DNA of 58,654 nucleotides from assembly GCA_005799205.1 (NCBI GenBank), contig SYHM01000181.1, positions 1 through 58,654 of the forward strand. The letters are read 5' to 3'. Origin of the DNA: Planctomycetia bacterium. Its GTDB lineage: Bacteria > Planctomycetota > Phycisphaerae > Phycisphaerales > SM1A02. Shown piece by piece: positions 8,228 to 16,872 of the stretch. The notes below the pieces were generated by a model. The model was not told the origin of the DNA, did no database searches, and worked only from the letters and a program-made list of their open reading frames with translations. Position 1 is the first letter of the stretch. Each line of letters starts with the position of its first letter. A program made the translations under genes and the position numbers.

Positions 8228-9117
8228 AGATTCCAGCCCAGCGCAACAAGAACACCGTACACGAGGATTGCCCGTCCAGTCGAGGCCAGTACCTCATTCA
8301 GAGGGCGCCCGCAAAGCCCTGATCGCACACGGAGCGCCGAGGGAACAAGCGCGATGATCGAAAGAACGGCCAGCAGGCACCACCAGCGACCGGTGCATGC
8401 TGCAAGCGCGAGCACGCTCAACGCTGCGGCGGCGATGCAGGCAAGAAACTCGCTGCGAGCCCACGCGACGCCCCATCGCACTGCGAGCGTTCGCTTTCGC
8501 GCGGCGCGGTCGGTTGGTTCGTCACGAAGATTGTTCACCGCGATCAGAGCTGCAGCGAGGCATCCGCAGCCGATCCCTGCACACCCAGAGAGCGCCGTCC
8601 ACTGGCCGGCCTGCGCTGCGTAGGTGCCAGCAACTGCAATTGGACCGAAGAACGCGAACGCAAAGAGCTCGCCCCATCCGTGATAGGCAATCGACCAGCG
8701 ACCTGCGGTGTACAGAATTGAACACGCGACTGAGAGCGCGCCTAGAAGCAAGAAAGGCCATCCAGCCCGCATGACGAGAAAGATGACAGAAGGCGCGACG
8801 ATCAACACCAGCACGATGACGGTCGCGTGCAGCATCGCACGCTGCGAGATGAGTCCGCTCGAGACTGCTCGTGTTGGTCCGAGCCGCTCGTGCGTGTCGG
8901 CTCCCTTTCGCGCGTCGCACAGGTCATTCGCGAAGTTGCACGAGATTTGGATTCCCAGCGCGCCTCCAAGCGCGGCAACGGCCGACGCAAGATCGAAGGC
9001 CCCCTCACCGTACGCAATCGCTGTGCCGATTGACACCGGCGCAATCGCCGCAGTGAGTGTTCGCGGGCGCGTTGCGCTCACCCACAGACGAATCGAGTCT
9101 GCGGTCGGGTTTCTCAT
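8224..9117 (-). CDS. menA: 1,4-Dihydroxy-2-naphthoate polyprenyltransferase
   Basis: MenA joins the polyprenyl tail to DHNA in the membrane, giving demethylmenaquinone. The 297-residue protein is a typical UbiA-fold enzyme with about eight to nine hydrophobic segments. The first Asp-rich motif NFANDLCDARKGAD (about 61-74) binds the prenyl diphosphate through Mg2+. The second (NNLRDEPTDRAARKRT, about 190-205) is also present. The next residues THERLGPTRAVSSG match MenA rather than UbiA. The start ATG overlaps the menHB stop by 4 bases and its stop overlaps menC by 4 bases. Confidence 0.93.
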   Translation of the reverse strand: MRNPTADSIRLWVSATRPRTLTAAIAPVSIGTAIAYGEGAFDLASAVAALGGALGIQISCNFANDLCDARKGADTHERLGPTRAVSSGLISQRAMLHATVIVLVLIVAPSVIFLVMRAGWPFLLLGALSVACSILYTAGRWSIAYHGWGELFAFAFFGPIAVAGTYAAQAGQWTALSGCAGIGCGCLAAALIAVNNLRDEPTDRAARKRTLAVRWGVAWARSEFLACIAAAALSVLALAACTGRWWCLLAVLSIIALVPSALRVRSGLCGRPLNEVLASTGRAILVYGVLVALGWNL

Positions 9118-10790
9118 GGACGGCGAGTGAACGATCCGAAGTCAGGGGAACGCTTCTCGAGATAGGCGTGATGCCCCTCTTGTCCTTCCGCGGTCATGTA
9201 ATAGAGAAGCGTTGCGTTCCCCGCGAGTTCCTGTAGGCCGGCCTGCCCATCGCAGTCTGCATTGAGCGCAGCTTTCAGGCAGCGAATCGCGAGTGGCGAC
9301 TTCGAAAGAATCTCACGCGCCCACTGCACCGTTTCGCTCTCGAGTTGCTCGAGCGGCACAACGCGGTTGATGAGACCCATCTCAAGTGCTGCCGCTGCGT
9401 CGTACTGCCTGCAGAGAAACCAGATCTCGCGCGCCTTCTTTTGCCCGACGAGGCGCGCCATGTAGGACGCTCCGAATCCGCCATCGAATGATCCGACTTT
9501 CGGACCCGTCTGCCCAAAGACCGCGTTCTCTGCTGCAATCGTCAAATCGCACACCATGTGCAGGACATGACCCCCTCCGATGGCGTAGCCAGCCACCATT
9601 GCGATCACTGGCTTCGGGCAAGTGCGAATCTCACGTTGCAAATCAAGCACATTAAGGCTCTGCGTTCCATCAGCGTCGGCATACCCAGCCTCGTGCCGAA
9701 TCCGCATGTCACCGCCAGAGCAGAAAGCGAGCGGACCCTCTCCCGTCAGAATGATCACGCCGACACTCGCGTCGTATCGGGCAAGACGAAGTGCGCTTCG
9801 CATCGATTCGACCGTCTGAGGGCGAAAGGCATTCCGCACCTCTGGTCTACAAATAGTGATCTTGGCGATCCCCTCTGCGAGTTCATAACGAATGTCTTGA
9901 AACTCACCAGCGGCGATCCAATTGACGCTGGGACTGGTTGGTGTGTGTGTGTGCATTGATCTGGTCACGAGCTGTGCGAGTTGACTGGGCTGTTCGATGT
10001 GGACTGCATGACCACACTGCGGAATCACTGCCGATGCGAGGCCACTTGCATGGGCGCGGGATTCGAGTTCACAGTACTTGCGATCCTTCGATCCGACGAT
10101 GAACACAACTTGGTCTCGAATCGCCAAGAGCGCATCCCACCTCGAGGGTGCGGTACCAGGTGAGCACCCCGCCACCACGCGCCCCCACATCGCGGCAGCG
10201 TCTCCACGGGCCAACGCTGCGGCGCGCTCGCGGATAAACCCACCGAATGCGTCCCGCGAGCGCAGCGCATCGAATAGTGGCTGTTCATACCACTTGTCGA
10301 GAAACGTCCTCGCGAGCGACTCACGCTCACCTGCGTGCGCACGAGCGACTGTCGTGAGCTCATGCGAGTGCATCGCATCGCGTGTTGTGCGGGCAGCACG
10401 TTCAGCAGACCCTTCAAGGCCAGGATCGGTACTGACGAGCACAATGCGTTCACCGGGCTGAGGGGCGATCGAGGCCATCGCGAGCGCAACCCGACCTCCG
10501 AGCGAGTAACCGACGATGTCATAGCCATCGCGTGTGCGCGGATCACTTCGCAGGCTCCTGCGAATTTCGCGAGCCAGTTCGTCGAGGCCAATGATCGCAT
10601 GCTGACCCTCTCGAGCGACGATGCCTCGTGCAGCGTCAAGGAGCTCGACCCGCACCACACCAGTCGAACCGCCATGAGTGCACGCCGCAAGGCTCTTCTC
10701 AAACGCATCCCAGTCACCTGGCGATCCGAGGAATCCATGAATCGCCGCAAGCGGTCGGCCTGGCTGGCTGCTCCCAATCGACCTACTCAC
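9114..10790 (-). CDS. menB: MenH-MenB fusion: SHCHC synthase plus 1,4-dihydroxy-2-naphthoyl-CoA synthase
   Basis: A continuous 558-codon reading frame encodes two menaquinone enzymes in tandem. Residues 1-275 are an alpha/beta hydrolase like MenH, with nucleophile S96 in GYSLGG, probable acid D236 (GSKD) and H261 (CGHAVHIEQP). Residues 290-558 are a crotonase-fold MenB, with oxyanion segments FCSGGDM (357-362) and GGGHVLHM, the MenB-specific QTGPKVGSFDGG (427-438) and the C-terminal GQEGHHAYLEKRSPDF. The linker (278-289) is encoded by a GT/CA repeat and begins with an in-frame ATG (9956), so free MenB of 280 residues could also be made from an internal start. MenH and MenB act two and three steps apart (with MenC and MenE between), so direct channelling is not obvious. 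The GTG start overlaps the menD stop by 4 bases. Confidence 0.9.
   Translation of the reverse strand: MSRSIGSSQPGRPLAAIHGFLGSPGDWDAFEKSLAACTHGGSTGVVRVELLDAARGIVAREGQHAIIGLDELAREIRRSLRSDPRTRDGYDIVGYSLGGRVALAMASIAPQPGERIVLVSTDPGLEGSAERAARTTRDAMHSHELTTVARAHAGERESLARTFLDKWYEQPLFDALRSRDAFGGFIRERAAALARGDAAAMWGRVVAGCSPGTAPSRWDALLAIRDQVVFIVGSKDRKYCELESRAHASGLASAVIPQCGHAVHIEQPSQLAQLVTRSMHTHTPTSPSVNWIAAGEFQDIRYELAEGIAKITICRPEVRNAFRPQTVESMRSALRLARYDASVGVIILTGEGPLAFCSGGDMRIRHEAGYADADGTQSLNVLDLQREIRTCPKPVIAMVAGYAIGGGHVLHMVCDLTIAAENAVFGQTGPKVGSFDGGFGASYMARLVGQKKAREIWFLCRQYDAAAALEMGLINRVVPLEQLESETVQWAREILSKSPLAIRCLKAALNADCDGQAGLQELAGNATLLYYMTAEGQEGHHAYLEKRSPDFGSFTRRP
9941..9953. repeat. GT/CA dinucleotide tract in the menH-menB linker
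   Basis: Thirteen bases of alternating GT on the plus strand (CA on the coding strand) encode the HTHT part of the MenH-MenB linker. A change of one repeat unit would shift the frame and separate or remove MenB. Confidence 0.8.
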
Positions 10791-12682
10791 TGTGATCCTC
10801 GCGTCACCTCGCGAGGGTGCTCGCAGCCAAGGTCCAGTGAGTCGAGTCGCTCACGAATCGCCTGCTGCAGCACACGGTGGAAGAGGTGGTTCTCGTTTCG
10901 CTCAGTGCGCACCTCAATGAGAGTTGAGACTCCGTTGGTATCCGCCCGCACCCGCGCTGTCTTGAGAACTTCGAGTAGCCCGCCCCGAGTCTCGGGAGCG
11001 TCATAGTGCAATCCAAATGCGAGTGCGATTGCGCGAAAGTCTGTGCCATGTGGCGCCGACGACCATGGGTCGAGCAGCGTTGGAAACTCCGCGAGTGGAA
11101 GGAAGTGAAAGATCCCACCGCCACCATTATTGACGAGAACGATGACGAGAGGAACTGGAGACTCTCTCACGAGTGCGAGCGATCCAACGTCGTGAAGCAG
11201 CGAGAGGTCACCGAGGTGCACCCATGTCGGCGTCGCAGTTGCACGCGCGTGACCAACCGCTGTGGCGATCAATCCGTCGATGCCGCTTGCCCCCCGATTC
11301 ACGGCAACGGTCAACCGACCATCGCTGCGCGCCGCGTGCATATCAGCATCTCGAATCGGCATGCTGTTACCGACAAGCAGCGTCACTGCCCCAGCCTCGT
11401 CATGACTCGCGCAGTGCGCCGTGACGATCCGCGCGGCGGATGGTTCATCGAGCGCATCGCCACGCGTGTCGAGTTGCGCTGCAAGGAGTCGCTCAACCTC
11501 GCGCTGTGCGCGCAACCACTGGGCCGCATACCCGCTGCACCCAACCTTGTTCGCAATGGAGTGCGCAGAGTCGAGCGTCGCTAGGGCGCGAATCTCAGTT
11601 GCTTCGAGGTGCAGTTCGGCAGACACCCTGTGCAAGGGGTCGATCCGCTCTGGGCCCTCCCGAATCAGAATCGCGCGCGCACCTCGCTGCGTTGCGGCAT
11701 CGCACAACTCGCCGATGCGACGAGACGACACTCCTCCTCCAATATGAACGATGCACTCTGGGTACAAGTGCTCGCAGGCGCTCTGCGAAAGTGCGATGAG
11801 ATCACCGTGGGCAACAATCGAAAGGTCACTGCATCCATGGCGCAGTCCGCATCCAACATCAGCGATCACGGGGCATCCGAGCGCACGCACCAAGACGCGC
11901 GCGGCGGCACGCATCGCTGGCGAGTAGAGCGCGCCGACGACCACCAGAGTCCGCGATGCGCTTCCAACTTCGCTCGCAATCCGTTGGACGATGGCATCAC
12001 GCAACCCTTCAGCACTGCACGGCGCCTCAAGCGGTCGGCGCCACGGGACACCGCTTTCGATCCAACGAGAGATCGAGGCGAGTTCGCTGCGATCCCATGG
12101 CTCACTCCTCGGCGCGAGCGGCTCGCGAAACCTCCAGTTGAGATGCACTGGACCGGCCGGACGTGTCGGACCATGCGCGCGGTGCCACGCTTCGTCGATC
12201 GTCGAAAGAATCCAAGGCAATTCGATCGCACCATCAGCGCAGGGCACATCGAACGTCCACCGCGCGAACGAACCAAAGAGCTGACTCTGCGCAATGCTCT
12301 GATTCGCGCCGCACTCCTGCAACTCAGCGGGTCGGTCTGCGCTCACGATGATCATCGGCGTTCCGGTCTTCGAGGCTTCAACGACCGCCGGCAGCAGGTT
12401 TGCTGCAGCCGTTCCGGAGGTCGTGACGACAAGCGCTGCATGTCCTGTCGCACGCGCCGCGCCGAGTGCGACGAACCCAGCGGCTCGCTCATCGTGTGCG
12501 ATCATCGACTTGACCCGTGCGCAGCGCGCGATCGCGTGCGCGAGCGGAGCGCTTCGAGAGCCAGGACAGACCACCGCGAGCGAGAGGCCAAGTCGGCCCC
12601 ACTCAGTCACCGCGAGGTCTGTCCAGAGCGTGTTGCGATTCGGCGATGCGGCGAGGTCGATGGTCAGCGGTTGCACGGTCAT
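10787..12682 (-). CDS. menD: 2-Succinyl-5-enolpyruvyl-6-hydroxy-3-cyclohexene-1-carboxylate synthase
   Basis: MenD is the ThDP-dependent enzyme that adds 2-oxoglutarate-derived succinyl to isochorismate. The 631-residue protein shows the N-terminal PYR domain with CPGSRSAPLAHA (39-50), the cofactor-activating Glu in HDERAAGFVALG (E65) and TTSGTAAANLLPAV. The C-terminal PP domain has LGDLSLLHD and VLVNNGGGGIFHFLP, the usual MenD metal/ThDP segments. It is longer than E. coli MenD (556 residues), with additions in the middle domain. Its ATG overlaps the menF stop by 4 bases and its TGA overlaps the menHB GTG by 4 bases. Confidence 0.94.
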   Translation of the reverse strand: MTVQPLTIDLAASPNRNTLWTDLAVTEWGRLGLSLAVVCPGSRSAPLAHAIARCARVKSMIAHDERAAGFVALGAARATGHAALVVTTSGTAAANLLPAVVEASKTGTPMIIVSADRPAELQECGANQSIAQSQLFGSFARWTFDVPCADGAIELPWILSTIDEAWHRAHGPTRPAGPVHLNWRFREPLAPRSEPWDRSELASISRWIESGVPWRRPLEAPCSAEGLRDAIVQRIASEVGSASRTLVVVGALYSPAMRAAARVLVRALGCPVIADVGCGLRHGCSDLSIVAHGDLIALSQSACEHLYPECIVHIGGGVSSRRIGELCDAATQRGARAILIREGPERIDPLHRVSAELHLEATEIRALATLDSAHSIANKVGCSGYAAQWLRAQREVERLLAAQLDTRGDALDEPSAARIVTAHCASHDEAGAVTLLVGNSMPIRDADMHAARSDGRLTVAVNRGASGIDGLIATAVGHARATATPTWVHLGDLSLLHDVGSLALVRESPVPLVIVLVNNGGGGIFHFLPLAEFPTLLDPWSSAPHGTDFRAIALAFGLHYDAPETRGGLLEVLKTARVRADTNGVSTLIEVRTERNENHLFHRVLQQAIRERLDSLDLGCEHPREVTRGSQ

Positions 12683-14193
12683 GAGCCCATGACCAGCCGT
12701 GGGAGTCGGGTTGTGGCCGTGTGCACATCGTCCGTGCGAGCGCGCGCAGTCTCACGGGATGCCGGCGCCAGCCCCTCGTTCGCCGCGCGCACGACCAGCG
12801 CATCAAACGCTGAGAGCTTGCGCTCGGTTTCGAGCCACTCAGCGTCGGCATCAGACCCCCGCACAATTCCTGCCCCTGAGTATGCGATCATTTCGTTCGC
12901 GACGATCAATGCTGATCGAATTGCCACCGAATAGTCGCTTTGAGACGAGCTCGCCACCCCGACGATGCCCGCATACATCCCTCTGCACACGCGCTCGTGC
13001 TGACGAATGAAGTTGCGCGCGGCTTCGACTGGCCATCCACATACTGCAGGTGTTGGGTGCATTGCATCAAGGAGTGGTCGGTCATCGATCGACGCTGTGA
13101 GCACACCAGTTGCCGAGGTCCGAAGGTGCTGCACGTGTCGAAGCCGCATGACTCGAGGCGACTCATCGCAGGTCAGTTTCATTACGAATGGCGCGAGAAC
13201 CGACTCGACATGTCGAATCACGATCTCATGTTCGCGGCGGTTCTTGTCACTCGATAGCAAGCGGCCAGCCAACCGATCATCGGCGGCGCCATCAGGCCCT
13301 CGCCCGCACGTACCCGCAAGCGCCTCGCTCTGCACCTCGTGTCCAGAGCGTCGGAAGAGGCGCTCAGGACTTGCGCCCACGAATGCTTCGCCACCACTGC
13401 TCTCAATGAGAAAATGAAACGCCGCAGGCTCTTCTTGCATCAGCGCCCCAAGCACCGCGCATGGGTCGATCGACTCAATTGCGCTGTAGCCGCGCGTTCG
13501 AGCGAGGACTACTTTTTCGAGTGACCCCGCTGCAATCGCTCCGAGCGCCGCATCGATGCCATCGGCCCACTCGACCGGATCGCCATCCGAACTGACCCGC
13601 AGTCCAGAGGGAAGTCTGAGGTGTTCAAGCGGGTCATGGCATCGCTCGAGCGCATCGAGCGCAGCGGATCCATCGCCGACGAAGTGGACGGCGAGCACAC
13701 TCTCGTCTGTGCGCCGCATTTCAATGATCGGCAGCGTCACAACAGCAGAATCGAAGCCGCTCCATCGAGTTGCATCCGCGGGGAATTGGGTTGCGTCGAA
13801 AAAGTCCGCGTGAAAAAAGAATGGCTCGCAAGCGGGCTCGGTCGGCGATCCACACGGCAGGTCAGAGGCCGCCGTTGCACCATCCCTCATGATCGACTCG
13901 ACCGCTTGATGGGCCGTCCTCATCGAACTCTCGAACGCCCGTCCGACCCCTGCGACAATGAGCGAACCCTCTCGGTTTCGAAAGTACGAACGTTCCCCGA
14001 CGCCTTGCGCGGCGAGCCAACGCAGTATGTCAGTCGGGTCGATCTCTACCTCAATGCGCTGCAGTTCGTCGCAACTCTGTGCGTGTTTCGATCGCGACTC
14101 AACTGCGCGGGCCAGTACGCCGACTGCGTCTCTGAACGAAAAGCATCCGGCGAGTCGATGGCTGACGAGAGTGGTCGGGCGTCTGGGCTGCAT
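12679..14193 (-). CDS. menF: Isochorismate synthase (MenF type)
   Basis: Converts chorismate to isochorismate, the first committed menaquinone step. The ATG at 14193 gives 504 residues; the longer frame upstream has no family-like sequence. The chorismate-binding domain occupies about 210-465 with the catalytic base K227 (LEKVVLAR), E290 in SEALAGT, the VQHL segment, HPTPAVCGWP (379-388), and GAGIVRGSDAD followed by the ETE Mg2+ ligands (455-457). Lys at the 227 position is typical of isochorismate-forming enzymes, while anthranilate and ADC synthases differ there. A possible -10 TATCAT (14226-14221) lies 27 bases before the start. It is the first gene of the five-gene men operon. Confidence 0.9.
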   Translation of the reverse strand: MQPRRPTTLVSHRLAGCFSFRDAVGVLARAVESRSKHAQSCDELQRIEVEIDPTDILRWLAAQGVGERSYFRNREGSLIVAGVGRAFESSMRTAHQAVESIMRDGATAASDLPCGSPTEPACEPFFFHADFFDATQFPADATRWSGFDSAVVTLPIIEMRRTDESVLAVHFVGDGSAALDALERCHDPLEHLRLPSGLRVSSDGDPVEWADGIDAALGAIAAGSLEKVVLARTRGYSAIESIDPCAVLGALMQEEPAAFHFLIESSGGEAFVGASPERLFRRSGHEVQSEALAGTCGRGPDGAADDRLAGRLLSSDKNRREHEIVIRHVESVLAPFVMKLTCDESPRVMRLRHVQHLRTSATGVLTASIDDRPLLDAMHPTPAVCGWPVEAARNFIRQHERVCRGMYAGIVGVASSSQSDYSVAIRSALIVANEMIAYSGAGIVRGSDADAEWLETERKLSAFDALVVRAANEGLAPASRETARARTDDVHTATTRLPRLVMGS

Positions 14194-14230
14194 AGCAGGA
14201 TGGGAAGATCGAGTCGAGCGATGATAGGAA

Positions 14231-14252
14231 GGGGCGATCGAATTCCCGCCCC
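14231..14252. promoter_or_regulatory. Inverted repeat between divergent menF and rnd
   Basis: GGGGCG and CGCCCC form perfect 6-base arms around a 10-base spacer containing CGAATTC. The repeat sits just upstream of the possible menF -10, where an operator could act. No regulator can be named. Confidence 0.35.
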
Positions 14253-14322
14253 CCGACCAACCCTGTGAATGCCGCGTGGGTCCCGTTATCAGACATGCAC
14301 AGGAATCAGGCCTAGCGCGCTG

Positions 14323-14328
14323 TACGCT
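14323..14328 (+). promoter_or_regulatory. -10-like hexamer TACGCT before rnd
   Basis: TACGCT is 10 bases before the ATG at 14339 and supports that start over the GTG at 14276, which would precede the promoter. Confidence 0.4.
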
Positions 14329-14338
14329 CACAAGTTGG

Positions 14339-15601
14339 ATGAACTTTCGACGCAGACGACGGGCGTTGCAGCATGCCGAAGCGCACATTGAGGGCGCCGA
14401 TGCGATTGACACGATTGTCGCTCACCCGTCGGTTCCGCAGGGAGCACCTGAGCTTATTGAATCGCGCGAAGCACTGACCGAGTTCATGGGCCATGTGAGA
14501 GCTGAAGGCACATTCGCCTTTGACACTGAATTCATCGGTGAAGAGACATTTGTTCCAAACATTTGTCTCGTGCAACTTTCCACGCGCTCTCGCATTGCGC
14601 TCATCGATCCCCTGTCCCTCGACGACGACGTGCTCGCGCCTGTCTGGGATGCTGTGTGTGATCCTGGGCTCACGACCATCGTGCATGCAGGCGGACAAGA
14701 CATCGGGGCCGCGCAGCGACGAACAAACCGCCAGGCGCAGTCCATCGTCGACACTCAGGTCGCGGCTGGCTTTCTCGGGATGCCGTGGCCGACCAGTCTC
14801 GCCAATGTCGTTCTGGCGATGACGAACCTGCGCCTCTCGAAGGGACACACCTTCACTGAATGGGATTCGAGGCCGCTTTCGAAGTCGCAGCTGGCGTATG
14901 CCGCAGATGATGTTCGCTACCTACCGCTGGTTTGGCAATTGCAGCGCGAGCGCCTTGATTCAATGAATCGAACATCGTGGGTGATTCGTGAGAGTGAGGA
15001 ATCACTGCGAACTTCTGAGGTGTTCGATCCTGAGAGTCATGTGAGGCGTGCTGCGCGAGGGCTCGGATTACGCCCTCGCGTCATGACGATTGTGCGAGAA
15101 CTTGTGATCCTTCGCTACGCCATCGCTCAAGCGAAGAATCTGCCACCACGAACCATCTTGCCTGATGGACCGCTGCTTGAAATCGCGCGGAACAAGTTCA
15201 CCACGACCGATGAGCTCGCACAGGTTCGATCGCTGCCACGTGCGACATCGCAAGAGTTTGGAGGCGAGATTCTGCGTGTCATTCACGATGCGCGACAATT
15301 GCCCATCGAACACGATCGCATCTGGATCACTCCCGAAGAAAGCGCGGATGACCGAACACGAATCGATGCGCTTTGGTCGATTATCACCATGCGCGCGATC
15401 AGCCTTGGTATCGCAACCCCGCTCGTGCTCACTCGCGCACAACTTGCTCGCTGGTTCATCGCGCGAAGCACGTCCCCTACTGCACTCTTTCCGGCTGATT
15501 CATGGCGCGATGAGGCTGTCGGTCGGTGGCTTGGTGACTTTCTCGACGGACGCGAAACTCTGAAGGTCGGGTGGCAAGCGGGTGGTTTGGTCGCGCGATG
15601 A
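14339..15601 (+). CDS. rnd: Ribonuclease D family 3'-5' exonuclease with HRDC domain
   Basis: RNase D trims 3' ends of tRNA and other small RNAs. The 420-residue protein has the DEDDy exonuclease core in the first 190 residues: D and E in FAFDTEFIGEE, D in VHAGGQDIGAAQ, and the final D with Tyr in YAADDVRYLPL. All five catalytic residues are present. The region around 215-300 (LRPRVMTIVRELVILRYAIAQ, PPRTILPDGPLLEIA) looks like the nucleic-acid-binding HRDC domain, with a possible degenerate second copy to the end. The ATG at 14339 is chosen over GTG 14276 because a -10 lies between them. The stop overlaps the next gene (ATGA). Confidence 0.88.
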   Translation: MNFRRRRRALQHAEAHIEGADAIDTIVAHPSVPQGAPELIESREALTEFMGHVRAEGTFAFDTEFIGEETFVPNICLVQLSTRSRIALIDPLSLDDDVLAPVWDAVCDPGLTTIVHAGGQDIGAAQRRTNRQAQSIVDTQVAAGFLGMPWPTSLANVVLAMTNLRLSKGHTFTEWDSRPLSKSQLAYAADDVRYLPLVWQLQRERLDSMNRTSWVIRESEESLRTSEVFDPESHVRRAARGLGLRPRVMTIVRELVILRYAIAQAKNLPPRTILPDGPLLEIARNKFTTTDELAQVRSLPRATSQEFGGEILRVIHDARQLPIEHDRIWITPEESADDRTRIDALWSIITMRAISLGIATPLVLTRAQLARWFIARSTSPTALFPADSWRDEAVGRWLGDFLDGRETLKVGWQAGGLVAR

Positions 15602-16863
15602 GTCACTGGACCCCCCAACCTCCCACCCCTTCGAGCTTGGGCGATCACGCCGTCGCACTTGACGGAACACACCTTGCTGGCAAACGAATCGCGCTGCTGA
15701 TCACTGGTGGAATCGCGGCGATGAAAGCGCCGATGCTCGCGCGTGCCCTCCGCCGGCAAGGAGCCGAGGTCACAGCATTCGTCTCTGACGAAGGACTTCG
15801 GTTCGTGACTGCCGAGACGCTCGCATGGAGCACCGACCGTCCCGTGGTCTCGTCGCTCGGTCCACGCGCCGAACACCTCTCTGATTCGGAACAGTTCCAC
15901 GCTTATCTCGTCGCCCCGGCGACGTACAACACGATCAACAAGATGGCATGCGGGATCGCCGACGGGCCACTCACCGCAACGCTCGCCTCTGCGCTCGGCC
16001 GCCTTGAACGAGGAGCGTGTGCGGTGCTCGTCTGCCCGACGATGCATGGCTCGATGCATACGCGCATCCTGACGGAGAGCCTTGAGCGACTGCAGCGGTT
16101 CGGCGTGACGGTGGTGCCTCCACGCGATGATGCTGGCAAGCATGCGCTGCCAGATGAGATTCCAATCGTGGTGGCTGTCTCGCGCGCAGTCTCGTGCTCG
16201 CCACTCCGTGGCGTGCGCGTGCTTGTGACTGGCGGTCCAGTGCCTTCGGTGCTCGACGCGGTCCGCCGTCTTGGCAGCCGATTTACTGGAGCGCTTGGCG
16301 TCGAGATCGCCAAAGAACTGACCTACTGCGGAGCAGATGTCGACCTCATTCTTGGGGCTGGAAGCGTCGCTGCCCCTGCGTGGATTCACTCGCGAGTCGC
16401 TCATGATGTCGATGAGTACCGCGCGCTCGTTCTCGAAACGCTTGCACGAACGACTCATCACGCTGCGGTCCTCAGCGCGGCTGTGAGTGACTTTGCTCCC
16501 GCCGAACCACGCACCGGCAAGGTGAAGACCTCGGATGGTCCGTGGGATGTGCGGCTACAGCCAACCTCGAAGGTCATTGATGCTGTGCATCACGACTTTC
16601 CAGGAGTCCATCTTGTTGGATTCAAGTACGAAGAGCAGTCAACCCACGACGCCCTGATGGCAATCGCGCGAACACGAGCAGCAGTTCATGGTGCATGTGT
16701 AGCGAACCGCGGCGAAGAAGTCGGCCGCGGCTGCGCGCACGTTGCCTGGTTGGTGGCTCCTGGGCATGATCCCCTTCGAATGGAAGGGAAGCCTGCGATT
16801 GCGACTGCGATTCGCACGCACCTCGAACAACACGCTGCCACGCACCGCATGGCACACACCTGA
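15598..16863 (+). CDS. CoaBC-like flavoprotein (phosphopantothenoylcysteine decarboxylase/ligase family) with altered active-site motifs
   Basis: A 421-residue two-domain protein resembling Dfp/CoaBC, which makes 4'-phosphopantetheine for coenzyme A. The N-terminal flavoprotein domain (28-195) has LLITGGIAAMKAP, a possible catalytic His in AEHLSD and the FMN-binding VAPATYNTINKM. The C-terminal domain (205-420) has VLVTGGP, SAAVSDFAP and KVKTSDG. Three diagnostic sites differ: the decarboxylase PAMNxxM is PTMHGSM (149-153, His for Asn), the substrate clamp with its catalytic Cys is reduced to DAGKHALPDE, and the ligase ISNxSSGK is LGSRFTGA (225-232). It may be a divergent CoaBC, or a paralogue with another substrate while a standard CoaBC exists elsewhere. 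ATG overlaps the rnd stop by 4 bases. Confidence 0.7.
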   Translation: MSHWTPQPPTPSSLGDHAVALDGTHLAGKRIALLITGGIAAMKAPMLARALRRQGAEVTAFVSDEGLRFVTAETLAWSTDRPVVSSLGPRAEHLSDSEQFHAYLVAPATYNTINKMACGIADGPLTATLASALGRLERGACAVLVCPTMHGSMHTRILTESLERLQRFGVTVVPPRDDAGKHALPDEIPIVVAVSRAVSCSPLRGVRVLVTGGPVPSVLDAVRRLGSRFTGALGVEIAKELTYCGADVDLILGAGSVAAPAWIHSRVAHDVDEYRALVLETLARTTHHAAVLSAAVSDFAPAEPRTGKVKTSDGPWDVRLQPTSKVIDAVHHDFPGVHLVGFKYEEQSTHDALMAIARTRAAVHGACVANRGEEVGRGCAHVAWLVAPGHDPLRMEGKPAIATAIRTHLEQHAATHRMAHT

Positions 16864-16872
16864 GCACTGCAG

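Noticed and set aside
11609..12934. A 441-codon plus-strand open frame opposite menD
   Set aside because: It overlaps the conserved menD and menF sequence, has no promoter or family-like sequence and is Arg-rich.
15283..16461. A 392-codon minus-strand open frame opposite rnd and the CoaBC-like gene
   Set aside because: Both plus-strand genes show clear protein families; this frame is an antisense shadow.
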